DNA of 64,000 nt from Citricoccus sp. SGAir0253 (GTDB taxonomy: Bacteria; Actinomycetota; Actinomycetes; Actinomycetales; Micrococcaceae), in contig NZ_CP039424.1 of NCBI RefSeq assembly GCF_005877055.1, positions 2,914,001-2,978,000 of the forward strand. The letters run 5' to 3'. Both the position numbers and the translations under genes were made by a program. Position 1 is the first letter of the stretch. The number at the start of each line of letters is the position of its first letter. The notes under the pieces are model-generated. The model saw only the letters and a program-made list of their open reading frames with translations, did not search any database and had not been told where the DNA came from. This document shows positions 51,852 to 60,501 of the stretch, in pieces.

Positions 51852-53234
51852 ATGAGCACCCACACCCCCGAGCGGGCCGAGCGCAGCGGCACCGACGTGG
51901 CGGCCGGCCCCGAGGCCGGGGCCGCCACCCGGCCCGAGACCGGACTGCTGATCATCGGCGCCAGCCAGGCCGGCGTGCAGCTGGCCATCTCGCTGCGCGG
52001 CACCGGCTTCGACGAGCACATCACCCTGCTGGGCGAGGAGGACCACCGCCCCTACCAGCGCCCCGCCCTGTCCAAGGAGTTCCTGCAGGACAAGGTGGAC
52101 AAGGAGAACCTGATCTTCCGGTCCCAGCAGTACTGGGACGAGCACGACATCGAGCTCGTCAAGGGTGCCCGGATCGTGCGGATCGAGAGGCACGCCCCGG
52201 CCGAGGACGGGCGCCGGGACGGCTCCGGAGTGGCGGTCGCCGCCGACGGCACCCGCTACCCGTACCGCCGGCTGGCCCTGGCCGTCGGCGCCCGCGCCCG
52301 CCGGCTCGAGCTCGAGGGCGCGGAGCTGGACGGCGTGGTCTACCTGCGCAGCGCCGACGACGCCCTGGCGCTGAAGGCCCGGCTCGGGGACTTCCGGGAC
52401 GTCGTCGTGGTCGGCGGCGGGTTCATCGGCCTGGAGGCCGCCTGCTCCCTGCACGGCATGGGCAAGCACGTCACCGTCCTCGAGCACGGCCCCCGCCTCG
52501 TCGGCCGCGCGGTGGGCGAGGACACCTCCGAGTACTTCCTGCGCTCCCACCGCGAGCGCGGCATCGACATCCGGCTCGAGGCCCGGATGCGGCGCCTCGT
52601 GCCGGGGACCGGTGAGCGCGCCGGCTCCGTGGCCGGCGTCGAGCTCGAGGACGGCACCGTGGTGGACGCCCAGCTGGTGCTCGTGGGCATCGGCGTGGTC
52701 CCCAACACGGAACTGGCCGAGCAGATGGGCCTGGCCGTGGACAACGGGATCGTGGTGGACCGCCACGCCGTGGCCTCGGACGGCACCACCGTGGCGGTGG
52801 GGGACGTGGCGAACATGCCCAACCCCCTGCCCGGTGCCCCCGAGGGCGAGCGCATCCGGCTGGAGAGCGTGAACAACGCGATCGAGCACGCCAAGGTGGC
52901 CGCCTACTCGCTCACCGGCCGGCAGGAGGAGTACGCCGGCATCCCGTGGTTCTGGTCCAACCAGGCCGACCTGAAGCTGCAGATCGCCGGGCTGACCCTC
53001 GGCTACGACTCCACCGTGGTCCGCCGCGACGACGCCAAGGGCAGGTTCTCGGTGCTGTACTACCGCGGCGGCCAGGTCATCGCCGCCGACTGCGTCAACG
53101 CCCCGCTGGACTTCATGGCCGTGCGCGCCGCGCTCGGCAAGGGGCAGAACATCCCCGCCGGGGCCGCCGCCGACCCCGCCGTCCCGCTCAAGACCCTCGT
53201 GGTCGACCGCACCGCCCAGGAGGTCCCCGCATGA
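51852..53234 (+). CDS. creE: FAD-dependent ferredoxin reductase, CreE
   Basis: This 460-residue reductase of the putidaredoxin-reductase type has an FAD motif (LLIIGASQAGVQLAISL) and an NAD motif (VVVVGGGFIGLEAACSL). The C-terminal part holds NNAIEHAKVAAYSLTG. A 28-residue N-terminal extension is unusual but low-complexity. AGGAG precedes the ATG. The stop overlaps creD (ATGA). It supplies electrons from NADH through CreF to CreJ. Confidence 0.93.
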   Translation: MSTHTPERAERSGTDVAAGPEAGAATRPETGLLIIGASQAGVQLAISLRGTGFDEHITLLGEEDHRPYQRPALSKEFLQDKVDKENLIFRSQQYWDEHDIELVKGARIVRIERHAPAEDGRRDGSGVAVAADGTRYPYRRLALAVGARARRLELEGAELDGVVYLRSADDALALKARLGDFRDVVVVGGGFIGLEAACSLHGMGKHVTVLEHGPRLVGRAVGEDTSEYFLRSHRERGIDIRLEARMRRLVPGTGERAGSVAGVELEDGTVVDAQLVLVGIGVVPNTELAEQMGLAVDNGIVVDRHAVASDGTTVAVGDVANMPNPLPGAPEGERIRLESVNNAIEHAKVAAYSLTGRQEEYAGIPWFWSNQADLKLQIAGLTLGYDSTVVRRDDAKGRFSVLYYRGGQVIAADCVNAPLDFMAVRAALGKGQNIPAGAAADPAVPLKTLVVDRTAQEVPA

Positions 53235-53986
53235 GCACCACCGACCAGCAGTCCGCCCAGGCCCACCCGGCGTGGGAGCAGGCCGAGCCCGGCGCGCACG
53301 CGCGGGACCCGCGCGCCGTGGCCTTCACCGAGGCCCACCCCGAGCGGCCGATCCCGGCCGTGGGCCCCGTCGACGACGCCCCCATCACCACCACGCCCTC
53401 CACCGGGCTGGAGGAACTGTGGCGCTCGATCGTCACGGAGTCCCGCACCCGGGCCAACGACATCCACCTGCCCACCTCCACCGCCTACGCCCAGCGGCTG
53501 TGCGATGCCTACCCGCAGGCCGACCGGGAGCTCGTGCTGGCGACCGTCATCCTGCACGACACCGGCTGGGCCCACGTGGACGAGTCCCGGATCATCTCCG
53601 AGGGCTTCCAGGGCGACTGGCGCAAGGCCGCGATCCGCTACGAGCACGAGGCCGAGGGCTGCGCCGTGGCCCGGCGGGTCCTGCCGGCCCTGGGCTACGA
53701 CGAGCGGTTCGTGGAGCGGGTGTGCGAGATCATCGACGGCCACGACACCCGCCCCGTCGCCTTCTCGCTCGAGGACGCCCTCGTGCGCGACGCCGACCGG
53801 CTGTGGCGCTTCGACGTCACCGGGGTGTGCGTGTCCTCCTCCTGGTTCGGCATGGACCCGGCCACCTACACCGACCGGCTCGACCGGGAGATCCTGCCCG
53901 AGCTGCTCACCGAGGCCGCGGTCCGGATGGCCCGCGCCGACCTGGCCCGGACCCGGGCCCTGCTCCGGACGGAGGTCCTGCGATGA
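53231..53986 (+). CDS. creD: HD-domain phosphohydrolase, CreD
   Basis: This 251-residue HD-superfamily protein has the metal-binding HD doublet in VILHDTGWAHV and later His/Asp in YEHEAEG, IIDGHDT and RDADRLWRFD. In the cre pathway it removes the phosphate after the P450 has oxidised the methyl group, giving the free hydroxyphenyl product. The start and stop both overlap neighbours by four bases. An N-terminal stretch of about 55 residues has no recognised fold. Confidence 0.88.
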   Translation: MSTTDQQSAQAHPAWEQAEPGAHARDPRAVAFTEAHPERPIPAVGPVDDAPITTTPSTGLEELWRSIVTESRTRANDIHLPTSTAYAQRLCDAYPQADRELVLATVILHDTGWAHVDESRIISEGFQGDWRKAAIRYEHEAEGCAVARRVLPALGYDERFVERVCEIIDGHDTRPVAFSLEDALVRDADRLWRFDVTGVCVSSSWFGMDPATYTDRLDREILPELLTEAAVRMARADLARTRALLRTEVLR

Positions 53987-55578
53987 CCACCCCGCTCTCC
54001 GAGCGCCACGGCGCCTCCCCGGCCGGCCCTGCCGCACCGGCCGCCACCGCCGGTCCGCAGGACGCCCGGGCCCGCCGGGCCGCCCTGGACCTGCCGTACA
54101 CGCACGTGGACGACTTCTTCATCGGCGGCGCCTACGTGCCCGCCGCCTCCCCGGACCGGAACCCGGTCACGGACCCGGCCACCGGCGAGGTGTGGGGCTC
54201 GGTCCCGGCGGCCACCGCGCCCGAGCTGGACGCCGCCGTCGGCGCCGCCCGGGAGGCCCTCGCCGGCTGGAGCGCCCTCACGGCCGCCGAGCGCGCGGCG
54301 TACCTGGTGCGGATCGCCGAGGAGATCGAGGCCCGCGCCGAGGTGCTGGCGCTGACCAACACGCGGGAGAACGGCTCCCCGGTCTCCGAGACGCGCGGGG
54401 CGGCGGCCAACGCCGCGGGGATCTTCCGCTACTTCGCCACGCTGGCCGAGTGGCTGGACCGCGAGGACGTCCGGCCCTTCCCGGCCGGGGGCGCCGAGTC
54501 CGTGGTGGACAAGGACCCCATCGGGGTGTGCGCGCTGATCGCCCCCTGGAACTTCCCCATCAACCTCGTGGTCATCAAGCTGGCCCCCGCCCTGCTGGCC
54601 GGCTGCACCACGGTCATCAAGCCGGCCTCGCCGACCCCGCTGTCCCTGCGCTTCGTCATCGATGCGGTGCACGCCGCCGGCGTGCCGGCCGGCGTGGTGA
54701 ACCTGCTGACCGGCCCGGGCCGGTTCGGGGACGCGCTGGTGCGCCACCCCGGCGTGGACAAGGTGGCCTTCACCGGCTCCACCCCGGTGGGCCGGACGAT
54801 CGCCGCCGCATGCGGCGAGCTGCTGCGGCCCGTGACCCTGGAGCTGGGCGGGAAGTCCTCGGCGATCGTGCTGCCGGACGCGGACCTGGCGGCCATGTCC
54901 GCCGTGCTGGTGCGCTCGTGCCTGCGCAACACGGGACAGACCTGCTACATCTCGACCCGGATCATCGCCCCGGCCTCCCGCTACGAGGAGGTGGTGCGGA
55001 TGGTCGGCGAGACGATCGCGGCCGGCCGGCAGGGCGACCCGCTGGACGAGGCCACCGTGTTCGGCCCGGTGGCCACGCGCGCCCAGTACGAGACGGTGCT
55101 GGGGTACGTGGACTCCGCCCACGCCGAGGGGGCGCGGGCCGTGACCGGCGGCGGCCCCGCCGAGCCGGGTTCGCTCGGCCCGGGCCTGGAGGACGGCGTG
55201 TTCATCCGGCCCACGGTCTTCGCGGACGTCACCCCGGACATGCGCATCTCCCGGGAGGAGGTCTTCGGCCCGGTGATCTCGATCCTGCGGTACGACGACG
55301 GCCCCGGCGCCGGGGGCGACTGGTCCGCCGACGAGGCCGTGGCCCTGGCCAACAACACCGCGTTCGGCCTCGGCGGGATCGTCTTCGGCGCCGACGAGGA
55401 CCGCGCACTGGAGGTCGCCCGCCGGGTGGACTCCGGGTCCGTGGGGATCAACTTCTTCGGCTCCAACCACTCCGCCCCGTTCGGCGGCCGGCACGACTCC
55501 GGGATGGGCGTGGAGTACGGGATCGAGGGGCTCAGCGCGTACCTGAGCTACAAGTCGATCCACCGCCGGACCCGCTGA
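53983..55578 (+). CDS. creC: Aldehyde dehydrogenase, CreC
   Basis: This 531-residue NAD(P)-dependent aldehyde dehydrogenase has the catalytic Glu in LELGGKSS and Cys in NTGQTCYISTR. APWNFPINL and FTGSTPVGR are also present. In the cre pathway it oxidises 4-hydroxybenzaldehyde to 4-hydroxybenzoate. It is about 40 residues longer than usual because of an N-terminal Ala/Pro-rich extension. It ends the operon before a hairpin. Downstream 4-hydroxybenzoate genes are not in the window. Confidence 0.9.
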   Translation: MTTPLSERHGASPAGPAAPAATAGPQDARARRAALDLPYTHVDDFFIGGAYVPAASPDRNPVTDPATGEVWGSVPAATAPELDAAVGAAREALAGWSALTAAERAAYLVRIAEEIEARAEVLALTNTRENGSPVSETRGAAANAAGIFRYFATLAEWLDREDVRPFPAGGAESVVDKDPIGVCALIAPWNFPINLVVIKLAPALLAGCTTVIKPASPTPLSLRFVIDAVHAAGVPAGVVNLLTGPGRFGDALVRHPGVDKVAFTGSTPVGRTIAAACGELLRPVTLELGGKSSAIVLPDADLAAMSAVLVRSCLRNTGQTCYISTRIIAPASRYEEVVRMVGETIAAGRQGDPLDEATVFGPVATRAQYETVLGYVDSAHAEGARAVTGGGPAEPGSLGPGLEDGVFIRPTVFADVTPDMRISREEVFGPVISILRYDDGPGAGGDWSADEAVALANNTAFGLGGIVFGADEDRALEVARRVDSGSVGINFFGSNHSAPFGGRHDSGMGVEYGIEGLSAYLSYKSIHRRTR

Positions 55579-55611
55579 GCGGGCACGGCGAGCGGACTGC
55601 TCCGGACGGCA

Positions 55612-55648
55612 CGAGGCCCCGGCTCCCCGAGAGGGGGCCGGGGCCTCG
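55612..55648. terminator. Hairpin terminator at end of cre operon
   Basis: A 12-base exact stem (55612-55623 with 55637-55648) encloses a partly complementary loop. It lies between the convergent creC and ArsR-rhodanese genes and could serve both. Confidence 0.75.
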
Positions 55649-55731
55649 GCGCCCGACGGCGTCCCTCCAGGGGGCGCTCCGGGGGCGGCCGGAGCGCGAG
55701 GGCACCGCCTGGACGGGCGCGTCCCGAGGCC

Positions 55732-56442
55732 TCAGGCGGCGCGGCCCTCCTCGACCGGCAGGCCGGCCAGCCGCCACTCGAGCATGCCGTCCTGCAGGCG
55801 CACTGCCCGGCGGCCGGACGCGCGGAGCAGGTCCACGGCCTCGTAGGCGAACACGCAGTAGGCCCCCCGGCAGTAGGCGACCACCTCGACGTCCTCGGGC
55901 AGCTCCCCGAGCCGCTCGCGCAGCTCCTCCAGGGGGATCGAGACCGCCCCGGGGATATGGGCCGCGGCGAACTCCTCGGCGGGACGCACGTCCACCACGG
56001 CCACCCGCCCGGCGGCCACGCGCCGCAGCAGGTCCTCGCGGTCCACGGCCTCGTCGGCCTCGAGCGCCTCCCCGGCCCTCCCGCCCGTCCCGTCCCCGGC
56101 GCCCGGACCCAGGTACTCGGCCCGGGCCCGCTCCACGCCCGCCACCCGCGCGGCGGCCACCGTGCGCAGCCGCTCGTAGAGGGCCGCCACGTCCTGGCCC
56201 GCGAGCGCGTAGTGGATGCGCGTGCCCTCCCGGCGCGTGGTCACCAGCCCGGCCTGCCGCAGCACCTGGAGGTGGGCCGAGGCGGTGCTCAGCCCCAGCC
56301 CCGCGGCCGCCGCCAGGTGCTCCACGCTGCGCTCGCCCTGGGCCAGCAGGTCCAGCAGCTCGAGCCGGCGCCCGCTGCCGAGGGCCTTGCCCACGCGGGC
56401 CAGCTCGTCGAACAGCGCCGACTTCTTCCGGTGGTCGCCCAT
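55732..56442 (-). CDS. ArsR-type regulator fused to a rhodanese domain
   Basis: This 236-residue protein joins an ArsR winged helix (about residues 8-95, EHLAAAAGLGLSTASAHLQV) to a rhodanese domain (about 128-230). The putative active-site Cys is in VVAYCRGAYCVFAYEAV. Such fusions are known and are thought to sense sulfur or redox state through the rhodanese cysteine. GGAGG precedes the start. The promoter region carries three TGGAAT half-sites. The divergent MFS gene is the likely target. Confidence 0.88.
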   Translation of the reverse strand: MGDHRKKSALFDELARVGKALGSGRRLELLDLLAQGERSVEHLAAAAGLGLSTASAHLQVLRQAGLVTTRREGTRIHYALAGQDVAALYERLRTVAAARVAGVERARAEYLGPGAGDGTGGRAGEALEADEAVDREDLLRRVAAGRVAVVDVRPAEEFAAAHIPGAVSIPLEELRERLGELPEDVEVVAYCRGAYCVFAYEAVDLLRASGRRAVRLQDGMLEWRLAGLPVEEGRAA

Positions 56443-56460
56443 CCCATCCTCCAATGATCT

Positions 56461-56501
56461 GTGGAATACTGTTCTCATTCTATTCCACGATTCCATGGAA
56501 T
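56461..56501. promoter_or_regulatory. TGGAATA/TATTCCA operators for the ArsR-rhodanese protein
   Basis: GTGGAATA (56461-56468) and TATTCCAC (56481-56488) form an inverted repeat with a 12-base spacer. ATTCCATGGAAT (56490-56501) is a further 12-bp perfect palindrome. The AT-rich block between the two divergent starts fits ArsR binding. Confidence 0.65.
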
Positions 56502-56554
56502 AGCCACCGGTGCCCGGATGGAGCGCCGGAGCGCCCACCGTCCCGAGGTTCCCC

Positions 56555-57835
56555 ATGTCCCGCCCCTCCCCCGCTCCCGCCGCCCCGAGGCTGGGACTGC
56601 GCGAGAACGCGAGCCAGTTCGCCCTGCTCGTGGCCGTCAACGCCCTCGTCGGGGGCATGGTGGGCCAGCAGCAGACCGTCCTGCCGTTGCTGGCCGAGTC
56701 CGCGTTCGGCCTCACCGGCTACACCGTCATCTTCACCTACGTGGCCGCCTTCGGCCTCAGCAAGGCCGCCGCCAACTGGTTCGCCGGCACCCTCGCGGAC
56801 CGCCACGGGCGCAAGCCGGTACTGCTGGCGGGCTGGCTGGTGGCCGTGCCGGTGCCGCTGCTGCTGATCTGGGCCCCGGAGTGGTGGTGGGTGGTGGCGG
56901 CCAACGTGCTGCTGGGCATCAGCCAGGGCCTGGCGTGGTCCACCACCGTGGTGATGAAGATCGACCTCGTGGGACCGCAGCGGCGCGGGCTGGCCATGGG
57001 GCTGAACGAGGCGGCCGGCTACGGCGCCGTGGCCGTGAGCTCCCTGCTGGCCGGCTGGCTGGCCGGGCAGTTCGGGCTGCGCCCGGCCCCCTTCCTGCTC
57101 GGACTGGCGTACACCGCGATCGCCCTGGCCGTGGTGGGGCTGCTGGTCCGCGAGACGCGCGGCCACGCCCACCTCGAGGCCTCCGGGCACGCCCCGCAGG
57201 CCGACGGCCGGCGCGACCACCTGCACGCCGGCCTGACGAACCGGCAGATCGCCCTGCAGGCCAGCCTGCGGGACCCCGCCCTGTCCTCCGCCAGCCAGGC
57301 CGGCCTCGTCAACAACCTCAACTTCGGCCTGTCCTGGGGCGTCTTCCCCCTGCTGTTCGCCGGCTCGGGGCTGCCGCTGGCCCAGGTGGGCGTGCTCATG
57401 GCCCTGTACCCGGGCGTGTGGGGCGCGGGCCAGCTCGTCACCGGCGCCCTCTCGGACCGGATCGGGCGCAAGCACCTCATCACCTCCGGCATGGCCCTGC
57501 AGTCCGCGGCGCTGGCGGTCATCGCGCTCGGCACGGGCCTCGGCGCCTGGGCGGCCGGCTCCGTGCTGCTGGGGCTGGGCACGGCGATGGTCTACCCCAC
57601 GCTGCTGGCCGCCGTCGGGGACGTGGCCCACCCCGCCTGGCGCGGCCGCGCGGTGGGCGTCTACCGGGTGTGGCGGGACCTGGGGTACGCCGCGGGCGCG
57701 GTCGGCGGCGGGCTCGCGGCCGACCTGCTGGACCTGCGGGCCGCGGTCTGGCTCGCGGTCGCCATCAGCGCCGCCTCCGCCCTCGGCGTCGCCCTGCGGA
57801 TGGACGAGACCCATCCGCGCGGCGCGCGCGGCTGA
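56555..57835 (+). CDS. MFS transporter controlled by the ArsR-rhodanese protein
   Basis: This 426-residue protein has 12 hydrophobic segments and MFS loop motifs (GTLADRHGRKPVLLAG, GALSDRIGRKHLITSG). ATG 56555 has CGAGG before it; a GTG at 56510 would add 15 residues. A link to sulfur compounds, metalloids or oxidants is suggested by the divergent regulator only. The substrate cannot be named from sequence. Confidence 0.83.
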   Translation: MSRPSPAPAAPRLGLRENASQFALLVAVNALVGGMVGQQQTVLPLLAESAFGLTGYTVIFTYVAAFGLSKAAANWFAGTLADRHGRKPVLLAGWLVAVPVPLLLIWAPEWWWVVAANVLLGISQGLAWSTTVVMKIDLVGPQRRGLAMGLNEAAGYGAVAVSSLLAGWLAGQFGLRPAPFLLGLAYTAIALAVVGLLVRETRGHAHLEASGHAPQADGRRDHLHAGLTNRQIALQASLRDPALSSASQAGLVNNLNFGLSWGVFPLLFAGSGLPLAQVGVLMALYPGVWGAGQLVTGALSDRIGRKHLITSGMALQSAALAVIALGTGLGAWAAGSVLLGLGTAMVYPTLLAAVGDVAHPAWRGRAVGVYRVWRDLGYAAGAVGGGLAADLLDLRAAVWLAVAISAASALGVALRMDETHPRGARG

Positions 57836-57930
57836 AGGGCGCGACGCCGGCCCCCGGACCGCGCGCCCGGCCGGCCCGCGGGACCGGAGCGGGCCGCCGT
57901 CGGGCCCGTCACGGCAGGCAGGCCACATGA

Positions 57931-57966
57931 CGAGGGCCCGGTCCGCACCAGCGGACCGGGCCCTCG
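57931..57966. terminator. Bidirectional hairpin terminator
   Basis: A perfect 16-bp stem with a four-base loop (ACCA) lies between the convergent MFS and carD genes. Confidence 0.85.
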
Positions 57967-58008
57967 CGGGGTCGGTGCGTCACCGCGGCCGGCGCGGCGA
58001 CGACGGGA

Positions 58009-58551
58009 TCAGGCCGGGACCGGCTCGGCCCCCGTCGCGCTCTCGGCGAAGCCGAGCTCGTCCAGGGAGGCGCCGTTCGCCACGGCCTCCAGGACCTCGG
58101 TGGCCTCGTCCTCGGTGATCTCCAGGGCGAGGGCGACCTCGGCCACCAGCGGGGCCTGGGCGTTGCGGAACATGTCCTTCTCGGCCATGGACAGGCCCTT
58201 GGTGTCGCGGCGGCGGCCCAGGTCGCGGACGACCTCGGCGATCTGCTCGAGCAGGCCAGAGGCCACCTTCTCCTGGTTCGCCTTCATGCGGCGGGACCAC
58301 TGCTTCTCCTCGACGCCGGTGGGCTCCTGGACCACCTCGAGCAGCCGGCGCAGGTGGGCGCGGTCGTAGACCTCGCGCACGCCGATCTCCTCGACCTTGG
58401 CCTCCGGGATGGACACCACGAGGTTGTTGCTCCGGATGGTCAGCTCGATGTAGGTCACCTCAGCGCCCTTCACGGTGCGCTGGAAGCGGTTCGTGACCGC
58501 CGCCGGGCCGTGGTGGGGATGGACAACGAGCTTGCCGGGAATCAACTGCAT
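58009..58551 (-). CDS. carD: CarD-family RNA polymerase-binding regulator
   Basis: This 180-residue protein has an N-terminal RNA-polymerase interaction domain (LVVHPHHGPAAVTNR, IEEIGVRE-like strand) and the C-terminal helical DNA-binding domain (WSRRMKANQEKVASG, AEVVRDLGRR). CarD stabilises open promoter complexes, notably at rRNA and other GC-rich promoters. I chose ATG 58551; a GTG two codons upstream is also possible. It is longer than mycobacterial CarD by a C-terminal tail of about 15 residues. Confidence 0.93.
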   Translation of the reverse strand: MQLIPGKLVVHPHHGPAAVTNRFQRTVKGAEVTYIELTIRSNNLVVSIPEAKVEEIGVREVYDRAHLRRLLEVVQEPTGVEEKQWSRRMKANQEKVASGLLEQIAEVVRDLGRRRDTKGLSMAEKDMFRNAQAPLVAEVALALEITEDEATEVLEAVANGASLDELGFAESATGAEPVPA

Positions 58552-58945
58552 GTACACGTCACTTTCCTTCGGAGCGAAAGGCCTCCCCCCGACACCCCTG
58601 TCCCGGTGGGGGACACCGGGGCCACGGGCGATCGTGCCCTCCACGGCGCCGGCGCAGCAGCGCCGGAGGCCTGGAGGGCACGCGGAGCCCGCCCCGGACC
58701 CGTCCACGGGCCGGTCGTGTTCCGCGAGGTTGGCTGTCATCCATTTTCTCACACTTACGGGACAAGTGCCCCGGGATGCCCTAGGCTTCTCCCCTTTTCG
58801 TCACGAGCGGTCACCGGGGCAGCCGATGGGGAGTACTCCCCATCGAGGACCTTCCCCGCACTCACTAGGCTCGACCCGTCACCACCGGACGGCGTGGTGG
58901 CCTCTCGTGGGATCCCAGGGATCGCAGGACAAGGAGGAAAGACCC
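58552..58945. other. Long divergent intergenic region between carD and the WXG-like module
   Basis: The carD side holds an inverted repeat CCCGGTG-GGGGA-CACCGGG (58602-58620). Toward the other gene come a TAGGCT element (58782-58787), a 22-bp perfect palindrome (58824-58845) and a second TAGGCT (58866-58871) that could be the -10 for the module. I see no coding sequence with a ribosome binding site in the 394 bases. Confidence 0.6.
58824..58845. promoter_or_regulatory. Perfect 22-bp palindrome, predicted operator of the 58.9-62.8 kb module
   Basis: CGATGGGGAGT followed immediately by its exact reverse complement. It overlaps the -35 position expected for TAGGCT at 58866-58871 and lies about 100 bases before the first gene. 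The binding protein is unknown. Confidence 0.65.
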
Positions 58946-59287
58946 GTGGCGCTACCGGATTACCGGATCGACGAGGTGAAGGCACCGATCGTGGTGGCCC
59001 GCACCCGCACGCACGTCCAGGAGTTCGCCGGCCAGCGGGAGGACCTGGCCCGGGCCGTCGAGCGGGCGGCCGGCAGCTCCAACAGCGCACTCATCATGGG
59101 GGCGCTGCAGGAGGTCTACGACGGATACCAGGGCAAGCTCGCCACCGTCCTGGACCACACCGCGCAGAACGTCGTCAACGAGGCCGACCGGATGATCGCC
59201 GCCTACCAGGCGGGTGACCGGCAGATGGCCGACGACGCCCGCCGCGCCGCGGACGACGTCGCCCACACGGCGGAGGAGGCGCGGTGA
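58946..59287 (+). CDS. Small helical WXG100-like protein
   Basis: This 113-residue protein is predicted to be nearly all helix. It has two long amphipathic stretches (about 20-50 and 55-105) around a GSSNSALIMGALQEVYDGY centre. Size, helical hairpin and position before a larger partner recall WXG100/ESX substrates, but there is no clear WXG motif. A near-perfect AAGGAGGAAA site precedes the GTG. The stop overlaps the next start (GTGA), so the two proteins are probably made together and may form a complex. Confidence 0.65.
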   Translation: MALPDYRIDEVKAPIVVARTRTHVQEFAGQREDLARAVERAAGSSNSALIMGALQEVYDGYQGKLATVLDHTAQNVVNEADRMIAAYQAGDRQMADDARRAADDVAHTAEEAR

Positions 59288-60468
59288 CCGTCGATCTCAG
59301 CGGGCTGCCCGCCTTCCCCGACACCGCCGCACTGCGGGCCGATGCGACCGCCCTCCACACGGCCGGGACGGCGTTCTCGACGACGGCCACCGAGGCCCGG
59401 TCGGCGTGGCTGGAGATCGACCAGTGGATCACGGTGCCCGGGGAGGCGAGCGTGCTCTCGGCCTTCGACAGGCCCCGGGACATGGGCGCGGCCCTGGAGG
59501 CCAGCACCGACGTGGTCAGGCTCGCCCTCCACCAGTACTGCGACGACCTGGAGGCCCTCAGGGGCGAGTACGACGCCGCCGTCAGCGGTGGCATGAGGTG
59601 CTACGCCGAGGAGTCCGAGACGGAGCAGGCCCAGCAGGCCGTCAACGCCGTGGCCGCCAAGCTGCAGCAGCTCGAGCAGGACTGCGCCGCCAACATCAGG
59701 ACGGCCGACCCGGTGGCGGTCCCGGACGCTCCGTGGGCAGCGCCCCAGGACGGGATGGTCCGCGGCGCCGTGACGGCGGCCCTCGGCCAGGTGCGGATGC
59801 CGGAGTTCGACATCCGGTTCAGCGCCGCGGTCAGCGTCACCACCCTGGACTACTCACGCATCAACATCGCCCACGCGGACGGGACCATCATCCCCGCCGA
59901 GCGCATCGTCCTGACCCGGTCCACCATCCAGGCCGACGTGCAGGTCCGCGGGCGGGCGCCCGTGGTCGATCCCACCCGCTTCGGCACCGTCCCGGACGTC
60001 CCGGTGTGGGCGCGGCGCACGGCGCAGTTCATCCCCTTCGTGGACTACGGGATCACGGCCTACAACTCCTTCGCGCAGGAGTGGGGCGACGACCTGGAGC
60101 AGCATCCGGAGATGTCGACGCTGGACCGCGTCTTCTCGGCAACGACCTCGGCCGGCCTGCGCACGATCGGCAACGGCCTCGGCAACATCGTCGGTGGCGC
60201 CGTCGGCGTCTTCGGTGGCGCGCTGGCCGGCGGCGCCACGGTGGGAGCCGCCGGGGCGGCCGCCGGCTCCGTGGTCCCCGGACTCGGGACCCTGGTCGGC
60301 GGGGGCGCGGGCCTGGTCGGCGGTGCGGCCGTGGGCGCCCTGATCGGCGGCTACGCTGGGGGCACGGCCGGCGGCCTGGCCGGGGAGAACCTCGGCGGCA
60401 TGGTGGACAACTGGATCGACGGCGAGGACGCGAACTGGGGCACCGTCTGGAAGAAGGTGTGGGGCTGA
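59284..60468 (+). CDS. Helical protein with C-terminal glycine-zipper domain, possible secreted effector
   Basis: This 394-residue protein starts with a helical region of about 140 residues, including a Gln/Glu-rich coiled part (ETEQAQQAVNAVAAKLQQLE). A middle domain follows (about 160-270). Residues 296-372 are very Gly/Ala-rich with repeated GxxxG spacing (for example GGAVGVFGGALAGGATVGA), as in membrane-inserting glycine zippers. The end is WGTVWKKVWG. I see no Sec signal. The layout recalls LXG/WXG-type polymorphic toxins with a pore-forming tail, but I cannot name a family. Coupled to the 113-residue gene by GTGA. Confidence 0.62.
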   Translation: MTVDLSGLPAFPDTAALRADATALHTAGTAFSTTATEARSAWLEIDQWITVPGEASVLSAFDRPRDMGAALEASTDVVRLALHQYCDDLEALRGEYDAAVSGGMRCYAEESETEQAQQAVNAVAAKLQQLEQDCAANIRTADPVAVPDAPWAAPQDGMVRGAVTAALGQVRMPEFDIRFSAAVSVTTLDYSRINIAHADGTIIPAERIVLTRSTIQADVQVRGRAPVVDPTRFGTVPDVPVWARRTAQFIPFVDYGITAYNSFAQEWGDDLEQHPEMSTLDRVFSATTSAGLRTIGNGLGNIVGGAVGVFGGALAGGATVGAAGAAAGSVVPGLGTLVGGGAGLVGGAAVGALIGGYAGGTAGGLAGENLGGMVDNWIDGEDANWGTVWKKVWG

Positions 60469-60501
60469 GGCCGCGGGCGCCCGCCCAGGCTCGACTTCAT
60501 C

